A stretch of 15,346 nucleotides of DNA from positions 1 to 15,346 of the forward strand of contig JAYEHK010000098.1 of assembly GCA_034659475.1 (NCBI GenBank). The letters run 5' to 3'. The notes beneath the pieces were generated by a model. That model did not search any database, was not told where the DNA came from, and saw only the letters and a list, made by a program, of their open reading frames with translations. The position numbers were made by a program, and so were the translations under genes. Shown one piece after another: positions 6,701-14,926 of this stretch. The first letter of the stretch is position 1, and every line of letters starts with the position of its first letter. This DNA is from JAYEHK01 sp034659475. GTDB taxonomy: Bacteria > Bacillota > Syntrophomonadia > Syntrophomonadales > Syntrophomonadaceae.

Positions 6701-7888
6701 ATGAATAAAATATTGAACCTTAGAGAAAAACGCGCGAAGCTTTGGGAAGAAACCAAAGCTTTTTTAGATTCAAAAAGAGATGAAAATGGACTCATTTCAG
6801 CAGAAGATACTGCTACATACGAAAATATGGAAGCAGATGTTGTGAATCTCAGCAAAGAAATAGACTGTCTGGAGCGCCAGGCAGCAATTGATTTAGAGCT
6901 GTCAAAGGCTATGACGAATCCCATTAGAAATAATCCCAACAATAATGCTGAAGGTATGAAAACCGGCAGAGCCAGCAACGAATATAAAGAAGCGTTCTGG
7001 AAGGTCATGAGAAACAAGAACAGCTTTGATGTACAGAATGCACTCCAGATCGGGACTGATTCAGAAGGTGGCTACCTGGTGCCTGATGAGTTTGAAAAAA
7101 CCCTCATTGAAGCTCTGGCTGAAGAAAACATCATAAGACAGCTGTCCCATGTGATAAACACTTCATTCGGAGACAAGAAAATACCGGTTGTTGCCTCTAA
7201 AGGATCAGCAAGCTGGACAGATGAAGAAGCAGCTATGTATGAAAGTGATGATGCATTTGGGATCGTAAATATTGGCGCTCATAAGCTGTCTACCATGATC
7301 AAAGTGTCAGAAGAGCTGTTGAATGATAGTGTATTTAACCTGGAAAGATATATCGCAAAAGAATTTGCCAGAAGAATTGCCAGAGCAGAAGAAGAAGCCT
7401 TTTTGACCGGAAACGGCACCGGAAAACCGATCGGAATTCTAGTCACAGGACAGACAGGAGTAACTGCTAACAGTGCAACAGCTATTACCGTAGACGAATT
7501 GATCGACTTGTATCATTCGTTAAGAGAACCCTATAGAAAAAATGCCAAATTTATCACAAATGATGACACAATAAAGGCTATTCGCAAACTTAAAGACGGG
7601 AACGGCCAGTATTTATGGCAGCCTTCACTGCAGGCAGGCCAGCAGGATACGATTCTTAATAGACCTGTAAAAACCGCTGCGTATGTTCCAACCCTGGCAG
7701 CTGGAGCAAAGACGATAGCCTTTGGTGATTTCAGTTACTACTGGATAGCAGACAGGCAGGGCAGATCCTTTCAAAGACTCAATGAGCTTTATGCAGCATC
7801 TGGACAGGTAGGTTTCAGGGCCACCCAGAGAGTGGACGGCAAATTGGTTCTTGCTGAAGCCGTTAAGGTACTTCAGATGAAAGCGTAG
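6701..7888 (+). CDS. Major capsid protein, HK97 fold
   Basis: The 395-residue subunit of the icosahedral head. Residues 1-70 are a charged helical stretch, the delta (scaffolding) domain usual in this family and normally removed by the prohead protease. The HK97-fold body starts near residue 105: LQIGTDSEGGYLVPDEF, the SHVINTSFGDKKIPVV strand, FLTGNGTGKPIGIL, the SLREPYRKNAKFI stretch and a C-terminal FRATQRVDGKLVLAEAVKVL. The ribosome site TTGGAGG lies 8 bases before the ATG. No protease gene lies between portal and capsid, where it is usually found, so cleavage of the delta domain would need a protease from elsewhere. The gene itself looks intact. Confidence 0.92.
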   Translation: MNKILNLREKRAKLWEETKAFLDSKRDENGLISAEDTATYENMEADVVNLSKEIDCLERQAAIDLELSKAMTNPIRNNPNNNAEGMKTGRASNEYKEAFWKVMRNKNSFDVQNALQIGTDSEGGYLVPDEFEKTLIEALAEENIIRQLSHVINTSFGDKKIPVVASKGSASWTDEEAAMYESDDAFGIVNIGAHKLSTMIKVSEELLNDSVFNLERYIAKEFARRIARAEEEAFLTGNGTGKPIGILVTGQTGVTANSATAITVDELIDLYHSLREPYRKNAKFITNDDTIKAIRKLKDGNGQYLWQPSLQAGQQDTILNRPVKTAAYVPTLAAGAKTIAFGDFSYYWIADRQGRSFQRLNELYAASGQVGFRATQRVDGKLVLAEAVKVLQMKA

Positions 7889-7895
7889 GTGTGAT

Positions 7896-8144
7896 ATGAG
7901 TAATGTGAAAAACTATACCGAGCGGGGCGGTGAAAAAACGGTTATCGGGGGAGAGCTTGAGATAGCAACCGGCGGTAAAATGACCTTTAACGAGGTGGAA
8001 TTTTCACCGGATGATATCCCTGATGCTGTAACCCCTGCAACCTATCAGGCGGACAGCACTGTAACTGCTGCAGCTGGTTTGGTGACTGATTTTAACGCCC
8101 TCTTAGCCAAGCTTAGAGCGGCTGGGCTGATGGAAACTGAGTAA
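7896..8144 (+). CDS. Head fiber protein (phage_fiber_2-like)
   Basis: An 82-residue protein with the recognisable N-terminal pattern of the head fiber family, NYTERGGEKTVIGGELEI (6-23), and the C-terminal ADSTVTAAAGLVTDFNALL (about 52-70) followed by a short helix. Such proteins decorate the capsid and are not essential in the phages where they have been studied. It begins 7 bases after the capsid stop with GGTGTGAT before the ATG, so it is translated with the capsid gene. Confidence 0.75.
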   Translation: MSNVKNYTERGGEKTVIGGELEIATGGKMTFNEVEFSPDDIPDAVTPATYQADSTVTAAAGLVTDFNALLAKLRAAGLMETE

Positions 8145-8165
8145 AGAAGTTATGGAGGTGAGGAT

Positions 8166-8441
8166 ATGATCATCTCACTTGAAGAAGCAAAGCTGTATTT
8201 AAGAATAGACAGTGATGATGAAGATACCCTCATTACAAGCTTTATTCTTACCGCGGAGGATATCTGTGAAGGTATTCTCCGTTTTCCATTATCGACCTTT
8301 GAAACAGTCCCTGAATCCGTTAAACAAGCAATGCTATATATTGTTGCCCAGTTTTATGAACTTCGGGAAAGTGTAGATTTTGAATCCCTGACTGAAATGG
8401 TCAGACGACTGCTCTTTGCATACCGTCAGGAAAGCTGGTGA
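8166..8441 (+). CDS. Head-tail connector, gp6-like
   Basis: A 91-residue, mostly helical protein. The pattern ISLEEAKLYLRIDSDDEDTLI (2-22) and the later SVKQAMLYIVAQFYELRE are typical of the gp6-like family, which forms a ring below the portal. It has a perfect ribosome site (GGAGGTGAGG at 8155-8164). The next gene starts 4 bases after its stop. It looks intact. Confidence 0.85.
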   Translation: MIISLEEAKLYLRIDSDDEDTLITSFILTAEDICEGILRFPLSTFETVPESVKQAMLYIVAQFYELRESVDFESLTEMVRRLLFAYRQESW

Positions 8442-8445
8442 TTCT

Positions 8446-8778
8446 GTGAAAATAGGTGAATTAAGGCACCGGATCACTTTGCAGGAGTATAGCAGTTCAA
8501 GAGACAGTTATGGAGCCGAAGCAGAAGCTTGGTCTGATACCGCAAAAGTATGGGCAAGTATTGAGCCCCTAAGAAGTAAAGAGTATTTTGCTGCTCAGCA
8601 GATTAATGCAGAGGTTAATACCAAGATTATGCTGCGGTACAGAACAGGTATCAAACCAGATACGCGTGTATTGTTTCAAAACAGGGTATTTGAAATACTG
8701 GCGGTTATCAATAAAGACGAGAGAAATATTGAACTTGTTCTGATGTGTAAAGAGGTGCTGGACGATGGCCAGGGTTAG
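8446..8778 (+). CDS. Head closure protein (phage head-tail joining family)
   Basis: A protein of about 110 residues with the pattern of the SPP1 gp16-like head-tail joining family: KIGELRHRITLQEY at the N-terminus, the VWASIEPLRSKEY segment, and VLFQNRVFEILAVINKDERN near the end. It binds the connector ring and helps close the head before tail joining. I chose the GTG at 8446, which follows GGTGAT at 8437-8442, over a TTG at 8416 because the family starts at this point. Its 3' end overlaps the next gene by 14 bases. Confidence 0.85.
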   Translation: MKIGELRHRITLQEYSSSRDSYGAEAEAWSDTAKVWASIEPLRSKEYFAAQQINAEVNTKIMLRYRTGIKPDTRVLFQNRVFEILAVINKDERNIELVLMCKEVLDDGQG

Positions 8779-9178
8779 ACGAGCAAAACAGAGGAAGGTA
8801 AATGTCGGTATCAAAGGTGCCGATAAGGCAATAAAACTCTTGGAAGAAATGGGCGCTGCAGCAAGTGAGGTCTTGGAGAAGGCTACTGAAGCAGGCGGGC
8901 AGATTGTTCTTGAGGATGCTAGAACCCGCTGCCCAGAAGTTACAGGTGCTCTTAAAGCCAGCCTTCATATGGAACAAGCCAAAAGTAAAAAGCCAGAGAT
9001 CAAGCAAGAGGTAAAGATCTCGCCCGGTAAGCAGGAATACTATGGAACCTTTGTGGAGTTGGGGACCACCCGCCAGGAAGCCCAGCCTTTTCTGCGTCCG
9101 GCGGTTGATAAAAATAAGGAACAGATCGGTAAGGCGGTTAATAGGGAAATATTAAGAGCGCTGGGGAGGATCAGATAA
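8765..9178 (+). CDS. HK97 gp10-like neck/tail completion protein
   Basis: A 137-residue protein of the HK97 gp10 family. The signature is visible: GADKAIKLLEEM (about 19-30), the RTRCPEVTGALKASL stretch, YGTFVELGTTRQEAQPFLRPA (about 93-113), and a C-terminal helix. The family acts at the neck or tail end during head-tail joining. The ATG at 8765 overlaps the upstream gene and its TAA overlaps the next ATG (TAATG), so the block is translationally coupled. It looks intact. Confidence 0.88.
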   Translation: MARVRRAKQRKVNVGIKGADKAIKLLEEMGAAASEVLEKATEAGGQIVLEDARTRCPEVTGALKASLHMEQAKSKKPEIKQEVKISPGKQEYYGTFVELGTTRQEAQPFLRPAVDKNKEQIGKAVNREILRALGRIR

Positions 9179-9570
9179 TGCATCTGGAAGAAGCGGTGTA
9201 TTCATATTTAATAACACAAACCGCAGTATACGAGAAAATTGCTGACCGGCTTTATCCTTTGCTTCTTCCGCAGAAGTGCCAGCTTCCAGCAGTAGCATAC
9301 ACCATGGTATCCGTAGATCGCTCTCCTGCACTGCAAAAGGACACTGGTTTTGTTAAAGACACACTACAGTTTTCCTGTCATGCGAAGAGCTATAGTGAGG
9401 CGGTTTCCGTTGCAAAGCTTTTACGAAATGCTTTACAGGATTTCAATGGCAATATGAATGGCATACATATTGGTGGTGTACTGGTGGTTTCCGAAACAGT
9501 AAACTATGAGTCTGCCACAAAGAACTATTCAGCACATATCGAGTTTGAGTTTCATTTCAACGAAGAGTAG
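9178..9570 (+). CDS. Tail terminator-like protein (DUF3168)
   Basis: A 130-residue protein with the pattern of DUF3168: LEEAVYSYLITQTAVYEKIADRLYP at the N-terminus, LPAVAYTMVS near 38-47, a mixed alpha/beta middle, and paired strands near the end. This family occupies the tail terminator position, capping the tail tube and joining it to the head. GGGGAGG (9165-9171) is the ribosome site. It lies, as expected, between the gp10-like gene and the tail tube genes. Confidence 0.8.
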   Translation: MHLEEAVYSYLITQTAVYEKIADRLYPLLLPQKCQLPAVAYTMVSVDRSPALQKDTGFVKDTLQFSCHAKSYSEAVSVAKLLRNALQDFNGNMNGIHIGGVLVVSETVNYESATKNYSAHIEFEFHFNEE

Positions 9571-9585
9571 GAGGTAAAAAAAACC

Positions 9586-9969
9586 ATGGCGATAGCAGGG
9601 AAAAGCGGCAAGTTAAGTCTTGGCGATAACACCGTTAGTGATATAAAAGATTGGTCACTTGACCTGGGGGCAGATACCATAGATGTGACTGCCCTGGGGG
9701 ATGAGTGGAAAAATTATATAGCTGGACTCAAGGAATGGTCCGCTTCAGCAGAAGGCAGCTTTGCCATTCACACAGATACAAATGGACAGGCCGCATTGCA
9801 GACGGCCTTCCTGAATGGTTCCGAGGTAGCCCTTAAACTTTATCTCAATGCTACCAACTACTATTCTGGTAGTGCATATATCTCAAGCCTGTCGGTAGAA
9901 GATCCGGTTGATGATGCGGTAAATGTGTCCTTTGAGTTTCAGGGGACCGGGGCATTAAGCTATAACTAA
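9586..9969 (+). CDS. Major tail (tail tube) protein, first copy
   Basis: A 127-residue tail tube protein of the TP901-1-like family. It starts MAIAGKSGKLSLG, has a WSASAEGSFAI strand pair in the middle, and ends in VDDAVNVSFEFQGTGALSY, a hallmark tail-tube end. Hexamer rings of this protein stack into the tube through which DNA passes. It has a strong ribosome site (GGAGGT at 9571-9576). A longer relative follows 15 bases after its stop, sharing the first residues and the C-terminal pattern, so the pair probably arose by duplication. Confidence 0.85.
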   Translation: MAIAGKSGKLSLGDNTVSDIKDWSLDLGADTIDVTALGDEWKNYIAGLKEWSASAEGSFAIHTDTNGQAALQTAFLNGSEVALKLYLNATNYYSGSAYISSLSVEDPVDDAVNVSFEFQGTGALSYN

Positions 9970-9984
9970 GGCAGGTGAGGATAA

Positions 9985-10599
9985 ATGGCAATTGCCGGAC
10001 ACGTAGGTGCAGTTTATATAGAAACAAATGATCCACCCACAGCCTTTACAAAAAAGCCAACCCAGGCTGATGTGAGCTTTACCCGTTATGAAATCATTGA
10101 TGCCAGCAGCCGTTATTGGGACAAAAACACCCCGGTACTCGTATATGTCAACGATGAATTAGTATCAACGGGTTATGAACTTGAATATTGCGGAGGGGTA
10201 GTTGTATTTGGTGCTGGTTTAACAGAAGAAGATAGCGTAACCGTCAGTGGAATGAGTTTGACAGTCACCCAGCGAGGTGGCTTTTTTAATTGGAGCTGTG
10301 AACTCGCCAGTGATACTTCAGAAGTTACCACCTTTCAAAGCGAAGGCTGGAAAGAAAACCTGCCAACCATCAAAGGCTTTACAGCAAGTGCGGACAGCTA
10401 TTGGGGTGACAGTGAATTCTCCGAGAGTCTGGGTAAAGAAGTGATCATAGCTCTTTATGTAGACAACACAGCATCCCAAAAACGCTATGAAGGTTATGTG
10501 GTTATTTCTTCTGACAGCATCGAAACAGCGGTGGATGACATCATTAATGAAAGTATCGAGTTTGAGGGAACTGGCCGATTATATTACAGAGAAGACTGA
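9985..10599 (+). CDS. Tail tube paralog with an extra N-terminal domain
   Basis: A 204-residue relative of the preceding gene: it starts MAIAGHVGAVYIE, carries TIKGFTASADSYWG in place of the strand pair, and ends in VDDIINESIEFEGTGRLYY, matching the end of the first copy. About 75 extra residues (roughly 28-95) form a strand-rich insert with PVLVYVNDELVSTGY and LTEEDSVTVSG, resembling small beta-sandwich modules. It may be a minor or alternative tube subunit or a decorated form. AGGTGAGG lies before the ATG. The gene is intact and the next gene starts 4 bases after its stop. Confidence 0.75.
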   Translation: MAIAGHVGAVYIETNDPPTAFTKKPTQADVSFTRYEIIDASSRYWDKNTPVLVYVNDELVSTGYELEYCGGVVVFGAGLTEEDSVTVSGMSLTVTQRGGFFNWSCELASDTSEVTTFQSEGWKENLPTIKGFTASADSYWGDSEFSESLGKEVIIALYVDNTASQKRYEGYVVISSDSIETAVDDIINESIEFEGTGRLYYRED

Positions 10600-10603
10600 T
10601 AAC

Positions 10604-10942
10604 TTGAAACAAGGCGTCACAATCGAGCTTGACCGTCCACGAACCCTTCGCTACGGAATGAACGCCCTAGTGAAGATCGAGGAACTGACGGGTAAAGCTA
10701 TAAGCAAACTAGACCTAGAGAATATATCAATCAAGGACCTGCGAACCATCGTGTACGCGGGTCTTTTTCATGAGGACAAAAACTTAACCCCGGAAACGGT
10801 AGCTGAACTGATTGATGAACACAGCGAACTTTACATCGTAGCAACCAAGTTAGGAGAAGCCATGACAATGGCCTTTGGTTCGGGAAACGCAGAGCGGCTG
10901 ACAGGACAGGCAACGAGGAATGGAACCCAGACGAATTACTGA
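10604..10942 (+). CDS. Tail assembly chaperone, short form (gpG-like)
   Basis: A product of about 112 residues read in the zero frame. The pattern TIELDRPRTLRYGMNALVKI (about 5-24), LENISIKDLRTIVYAG and an acidic end is typical of gpG-type chaperones, which keep the tape measure soluble and bring tube subunits to it. The TTG at 10604 is chosen since the family begins a few residues before TIELDRP; the ribosome site is weak, so coupling to the upstream gene is likely. Near its 3' end lies a -1 slippery site (10882-10888), and its stop (10940-10942) lies in the loop of a stem. Most ribosomes would make this short form. Confidence 0.85.
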   Translation: MKQGVTIELDRPRTLRYGMNALVKIEELTGKAISKLDLENISIKDLRTIVYAGLFHEDKNLTPETVAELIDEHSELYIVATKLGEAMTMAFGSGNAERLTGQATRNGTQTNY

Positions 10943-11220
10943 AAATTGCTGTCAGCCGCTTAGGCATATCACCTTTTACATTCTGGGAGCTTACCCCTTA
11001 TGAATTAAGCCTTATGTTTGAAGGCTATGCAGCCAAAGAGATACAGCATCAGCAGGAGCTGATTTTCCTGGCCTGGCATATAGAAGCGTTTGCTCGACAG
11101 CAGCAGCTTCCCCGGCTAGAAAAGCTGCTGCGAACAAAAAAGAAACCAGCCAAAAAACAGCTAAGTAAATCAGAACTCAAAGAAATCGCCAAAAGCAAAG
11201 GCTTAACCGGGCCTTGGTAA
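10604..11220 (+). CDS. Tail assembly chaperone, frameshifted long form (gpGT-like)
   Basis: Read as 10604-10888 joined to 10888-11220 after a -1 shift at GGGAAAC, giving about 205 residues. The shift adds a 111-codon second part that starts RRAADRTGNEEW, continues through FTFWELTPYELSLMFEGY and ends in a very basic tail (KKKPAKKQ, then LSKSELKEIAKSKG). The second part has no start signal of its own before an internal ATG at 11014, so the shift is its likely source. In lambda and most siphoviruses the long form binds the tape measure and the ratio of forms matters; that role is inferred here from position and layout. Confidence 0.85.
10882..10960 (+). promoter_or_regulatory. Programmed -1 frameshift site with downstream stem
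   Basis: GGGAAAC at 10882-10888 is a classical X-XXY-YYZ slippery heptamer in the correct phase (TCG GGA AAC). Four bases later AGCGGCTGACAG (10893-10904) is the exact reverse complement of CTGTCAGCCGCT (10949-10960), a perfect 12-bp stem with a 44-base loop that contains the zero-frame stop TGA (10940-10942). A stem of this kind just after the heptamer would stimulate slipping. Confidence 0.85.
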
Positions 11221-11232
11221 GGGGGTGGTAGT

Positions 11233-13659
11233 TTGGCAATTATTAGAAAAATAGTGGTTAAAGTCGGCGCAGACATCTCGGATCTACAAAAGGGCTTAGA
11301 GAATGCACGGACTTCTTTAGAAAAAACCGGCAAGAAATTAACAAACCTGGGCGGCAAGCTGTCCACCAGCTTAACCCTTCCCCTGGCAGCAGCCAGTGCA
11401 GGAGTGCTTAAACTTGGCAAGGATTTTACGGATGCCTTTAACAATATACGCGTAGGTACAGGCGCTACCGGATCAGCGCTGGAAGGTTTAAAAGACGACT
11501 TCAAAGCAGTATATACTTCGGTACCTACGGATATCCAAAGTGCTGCTGCAGCCATTGCGGATCTTAATACCCGAACAGGTCTGGCAGGCAAACCCTTACA
11601 GGAATTATCTGCCCAGATGTTAAACCTATCCCGCATTAGTGGTGAAGATTTAAGCAGTATGATTAGCGATTCCACCCGGCTTTTTGGCGATTGGAATATA
11701 TCCGCAGATAAGATCGGCGGCACCATGGATTATCTGTTTAAAGTTTCCTAGGCCACTGGAATTGGTTTTAATGACCTGAATACAAAGCTGGTACAGTTCG
11801 GAGCACCCCTCAGGCAGATGGGCTTTGATATAGAAAGCTCTGCTGCGATGCTTGGTAAATTTGAAAAAGAAGGGGTTAACACCGAGCTGGTTCTGGGCGG
11901 CTTAAGAATTGCTCTGGGTAAAATGGCTAAAGAAGGTATCAAAGATACCGGCGAGGCTTTAACTGAAGTAAGCAAGCGTATAAAGGAAGCCGGCTCTACC
12001 GGAGAAGCTAATGCCATCGCCTTAGAATTATTTGGAACACGGATTGGTCCTGATATGGCAGCAGCCATTCGGGAAGGCAGATTTGAACTAACAGATCTCA
12101 TAGATTCACTTAAAAACAGTAAAGAAAGCATCAATGGCGTAGCATTCGAAACAATGACCTATACAGAGCAACTGCAGTTAATGAAGAACAAATTAGCCGT
12201 AGCGTTAGAATCCCTGGGCAGCTCATTCATGCAGGCACTTAACAATGTGATGCCTGCTTTGAGTGCGTTTGCGGATAAAATCAGTCTGCTGATCAACCAT
12301 TTTAATGATCTTTCCGGTGGAGTCAAAACTGCTATCGCAGTATTGTTAGGGATCGCAGCCGCCATTGGACCAGTCCTGATGCTGGTCGGCACCCTGTCAA
12401 CTGCACTGTCTGCTGGCATTGGAGTGCTTGCCGCAATGCTGTCACCCATCGGCTTAATTACAGCTGCGGTTATAGCTTTAGGTGCAACATTACTCTATCT
12501 CTGGAATACCAATGACGCCTTTAAGAACGCCCTGATTACAGACTGGCTGGCCATTAAAGAAACTCTGGAACCAGTATTAAACTCGATAAATGCAGTGGCT
12601 TCCTCAGTTTTTGCAGAGTTTTGGGATAGTCTAAAGCTGCTGTTCAATCAAGTTAAACCCCTGTGGGAAGAACTTAAACAGCTGTTTATGTCCCTGGGGG
12701 AAGTAACTTCTGAACTTTGGCAACTTCTAGAGCCGGTATTTGTCATGTTGGGCATGGCAGTAGCGGGACTTCTTGGTATAGAGACCGGCGTTATTAACGG
12801 CATCATTCAAGCCTTTAGCCCTTTAATTGATGCAGTCATCAACGCTGCTAATATCATTGTTGCCAATTTGGGCTTAGTAATAACTCTCCTTAACGGAGAC
12901 TGGGCAGCAGCATGAGGCTTTATGAAGTCCATCGCTGAAAACACCTGGCAGCTAATCGCGAACATTTTTACTGCTATATTAAACTTTGTAAAAGGATTTG
13001 TGGAAGGGATCATCGCTTTCTTTAAAGGCTTATGGTACGCATTAGTCGGCGGTTCAATTATTCCGGACATCGTAAACGGAGCCTTAGGATGGTTTCAAAA
13101 ATTCTTGTCCGGTGTTAACCAGACGGTTGGTGCTCTTGTCAGCAACGTGAAAAGCGCCTTTAACTCCATAGCAGGCATTATTCAAAATGTAGTCGGTAGC
13201 GCCTGGCAGTGGGGTGCGAATCTCACCAACAGTCTGGCCAAAGGAATCCGTTCCGGGATCGGTCAGGTCTCAGACGCAGTAAAAAGCGTAGCAGGCAAAA
13301 TATCTGACATTTTAGGCTTTCACTCACCGGCGAAAGATGGACCAGGTGCCTATGCGGATTATTGGGCACCGAATCTCATGAAGATGCTTAACGATGGGTT
13401 AAGGGAGGGTATTCCTCAGCTAAACACTACACTTAATGCTGCTTTATCACCTGACTTTTTAAGAAAACCAGCGCTTGTCGGTCTGAGCCCGGCAACATTA
13501 TCTGAGGGCGCAAATCAGCGCATGGTTGAACATACGGGGGTCGTCATGCACCGATTTGAGACAAACGATAGACAGGTTGTAGCCCAGGTCGTAGAACAGT
13601 ATAACCGGGACAGTTTAAGACTGCCGACAAGGGTAAACACCATACCTATTCGCGCATAA
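11233..13659 (+). pseudogene. Tail tape measure protein, interrupted by two stop codons
   Basis: The tape measure sets tail length and is ejected ahead of the DNA. The frame would give about 808 residues: an N-terminal region typical of these proteins (KVGADISDLQKGLENA near 11-26, then GKKLTNLGGKLS), long helices, a hydrophobic run of roughly 60 residues (near 370-430, starting AIAVLLGIAAAIGPV), and a C-terminal FHSPAKDGPGAY motif. TAG at 11749-11751 lies in KVS*ATGIGFN, where family logic suggests Gln (CAG). TGA at 12913-12915 lies in DWAAA*GFMKS, where Trp (TGG) is likely. Both are transitions in an otherwise open frame of the same phase. TTG at 11233 follows GGGGGTGG. By the rule of about 0.15 nm per residue the full form would make a tail near 120 nm. 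Confidence 0.88.
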
Positions 13660-13671
13660 AGGAGGGATACC

Positions 13672-14030
13672 ATGGCGATTACATGGGTGAGAAGACACTA
13701 AAAGTTATTATTGGCAGTTGGCGTCCGGGCATTCCTTCTGCAAATGTGAGTGAGATAGCATTGCTGCCTGATCCGGCAGACCTGGCGAAAGCAGCCTCTG
13801 TCATCCAGCAGGGGAGCTGCTTAAGAAATCGAGTGAAAGGTAAACTGTACGTTTCATCTATGACGGACTATAACTTTTTTGTAACCGCAATGCTGGCAGG
13901 TACTTCGGCCACTTTAAACGATACTGACGTAGATTTGAGTGGAAGCTATATGATCGAGAGCTTGGGCGAGCCGGAGTATAAGCAGAGTGACGTGATATTC
14001 TTTGAAATCACCTTTGTGGAGGTGGGCTAA
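13672..14030 (+). pseudogene. Small tail protein, unrecognised, with a likely frameshifted start
   Basis: I do not recognise this family. The open frame from ATG 13683 gives 115 residues and ends in a strand-rich EPEYKQSDVIFFEITFVEVG, the kind of end seen in tail and baseplate proteins, which fits its position after the tape measure. The best ribosome site (AAAGGAGG, 13658-13665) points instead to an ATG at 13672, whose frame ends after nine codons. Restoring one A near 13682 would join ATG GCG ATT ACA to the 13683 frame. So the start seems frameshifted; the internal ATG at 13683 is 17 bases from the ribosome site and would be poorly used. The stop overlaps the next ATG (TAATG). Confidence 0.6.
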
Positions 14031-14926
14031 TGCTAGCTATCCCCGATTCCATAAGAACGTTTTTGAAATCTAAGATTATGGTTGGCAACAACCGACCCAC
14101 CGCAAAGATAAATATTGCAGGGATGCCAGCAGGAACATCACTTCAGGACCCTGCAGCATGGACAAGTTGGCAGTTATTCACGAGCACTGCCCAAAGCCGA
14201 GGCAATATGTGTGAGACCGCTGATGGTCGCGCGATCATGATTTATGTGGATGGAACAGACATTAAATTAGCCTATGCTCCTACAGTTACAGGGGCGTTAG
14301 ATGGTACAGAAACCTTTGATTTCGTCAATGCCGTTACGATTGCATCTGGTAAAGACTTGGCATTAACGTCAATAACTCTTGTTAATGAAAAGCTAAATGT
14401 CATCATGATTTACAAAAACACAGCAACGAGTTCTATCGTGGCAGAGTTCTGGCGGGACAATGATGGGAATGGAACTGGAATGGATAAAGTCTCCGATATT
14501 TACACTGCCTTAAACAGCTATGACGTCTCGGCTGATGATTTTGACCTGACGCCTTCTTTAATACACCGATTAGGCAATGGTAATTTGGTCTGTACTCTCC
14601 CTTATTTCTATATAAGTATGGTTGAAACTCGTTTAATCAAGGCCTTTTAATCAAGCGACAACGGAGCAACATGGACTGGCGGTGCTTATATGGCACTGGG
14701 GCTAGGTGACAGAGAAGGGAACAGTTCAAGCCCTAGTTTTTTGCTATATGATGAATCAACTTTTATAACTGCATGGCTGTCCTCAAGTGCAATGACGAGG
14801 ATTTGCAAATGGACAGATTCGGGAGCCACACTGACATGTTATGACTGGGATACTGACTGGCCTGATGGAGGATTAGTATTTAAATCGAACCCCTGGTGTA
14901 AGGCGACAATTTCAGATTACCCGTAA
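14030..14926 (+). pseudogene. Asp-box tail protein, interrupted by a TAA
   Basis: The frame would give 298 residues. The second half starts with SSDNGATWTGG, an exact S-x-D-x-G-x-T-W Asp-box as found in sialidase-like beta-propellers, and there are repeated strand-turn units before it (AIMIYVDGTDIKLAYAPT, LNVIMIYKN, FWRDNDGNG). So it is probably a beta-propeller-like tail fiber or cell-surface binding protein; enzyme activity cannot be claimed. TAA at 14648-14650 falls between KAF and SSDNG, just before the Asp-box, with the same frame open on both sides. No further phage gene follows it, although a siphovirus should continue with more tail and lysis genes. Confidence 0.65.

Noticed and set aside
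1645..14650. Stop codon reassignment as an explanation of the in-frame stops
   Set aside because: TAA, TAG and TGA all occur as in-frame stops, and all three also end intact genes here, so no single recoding fits; decay does.
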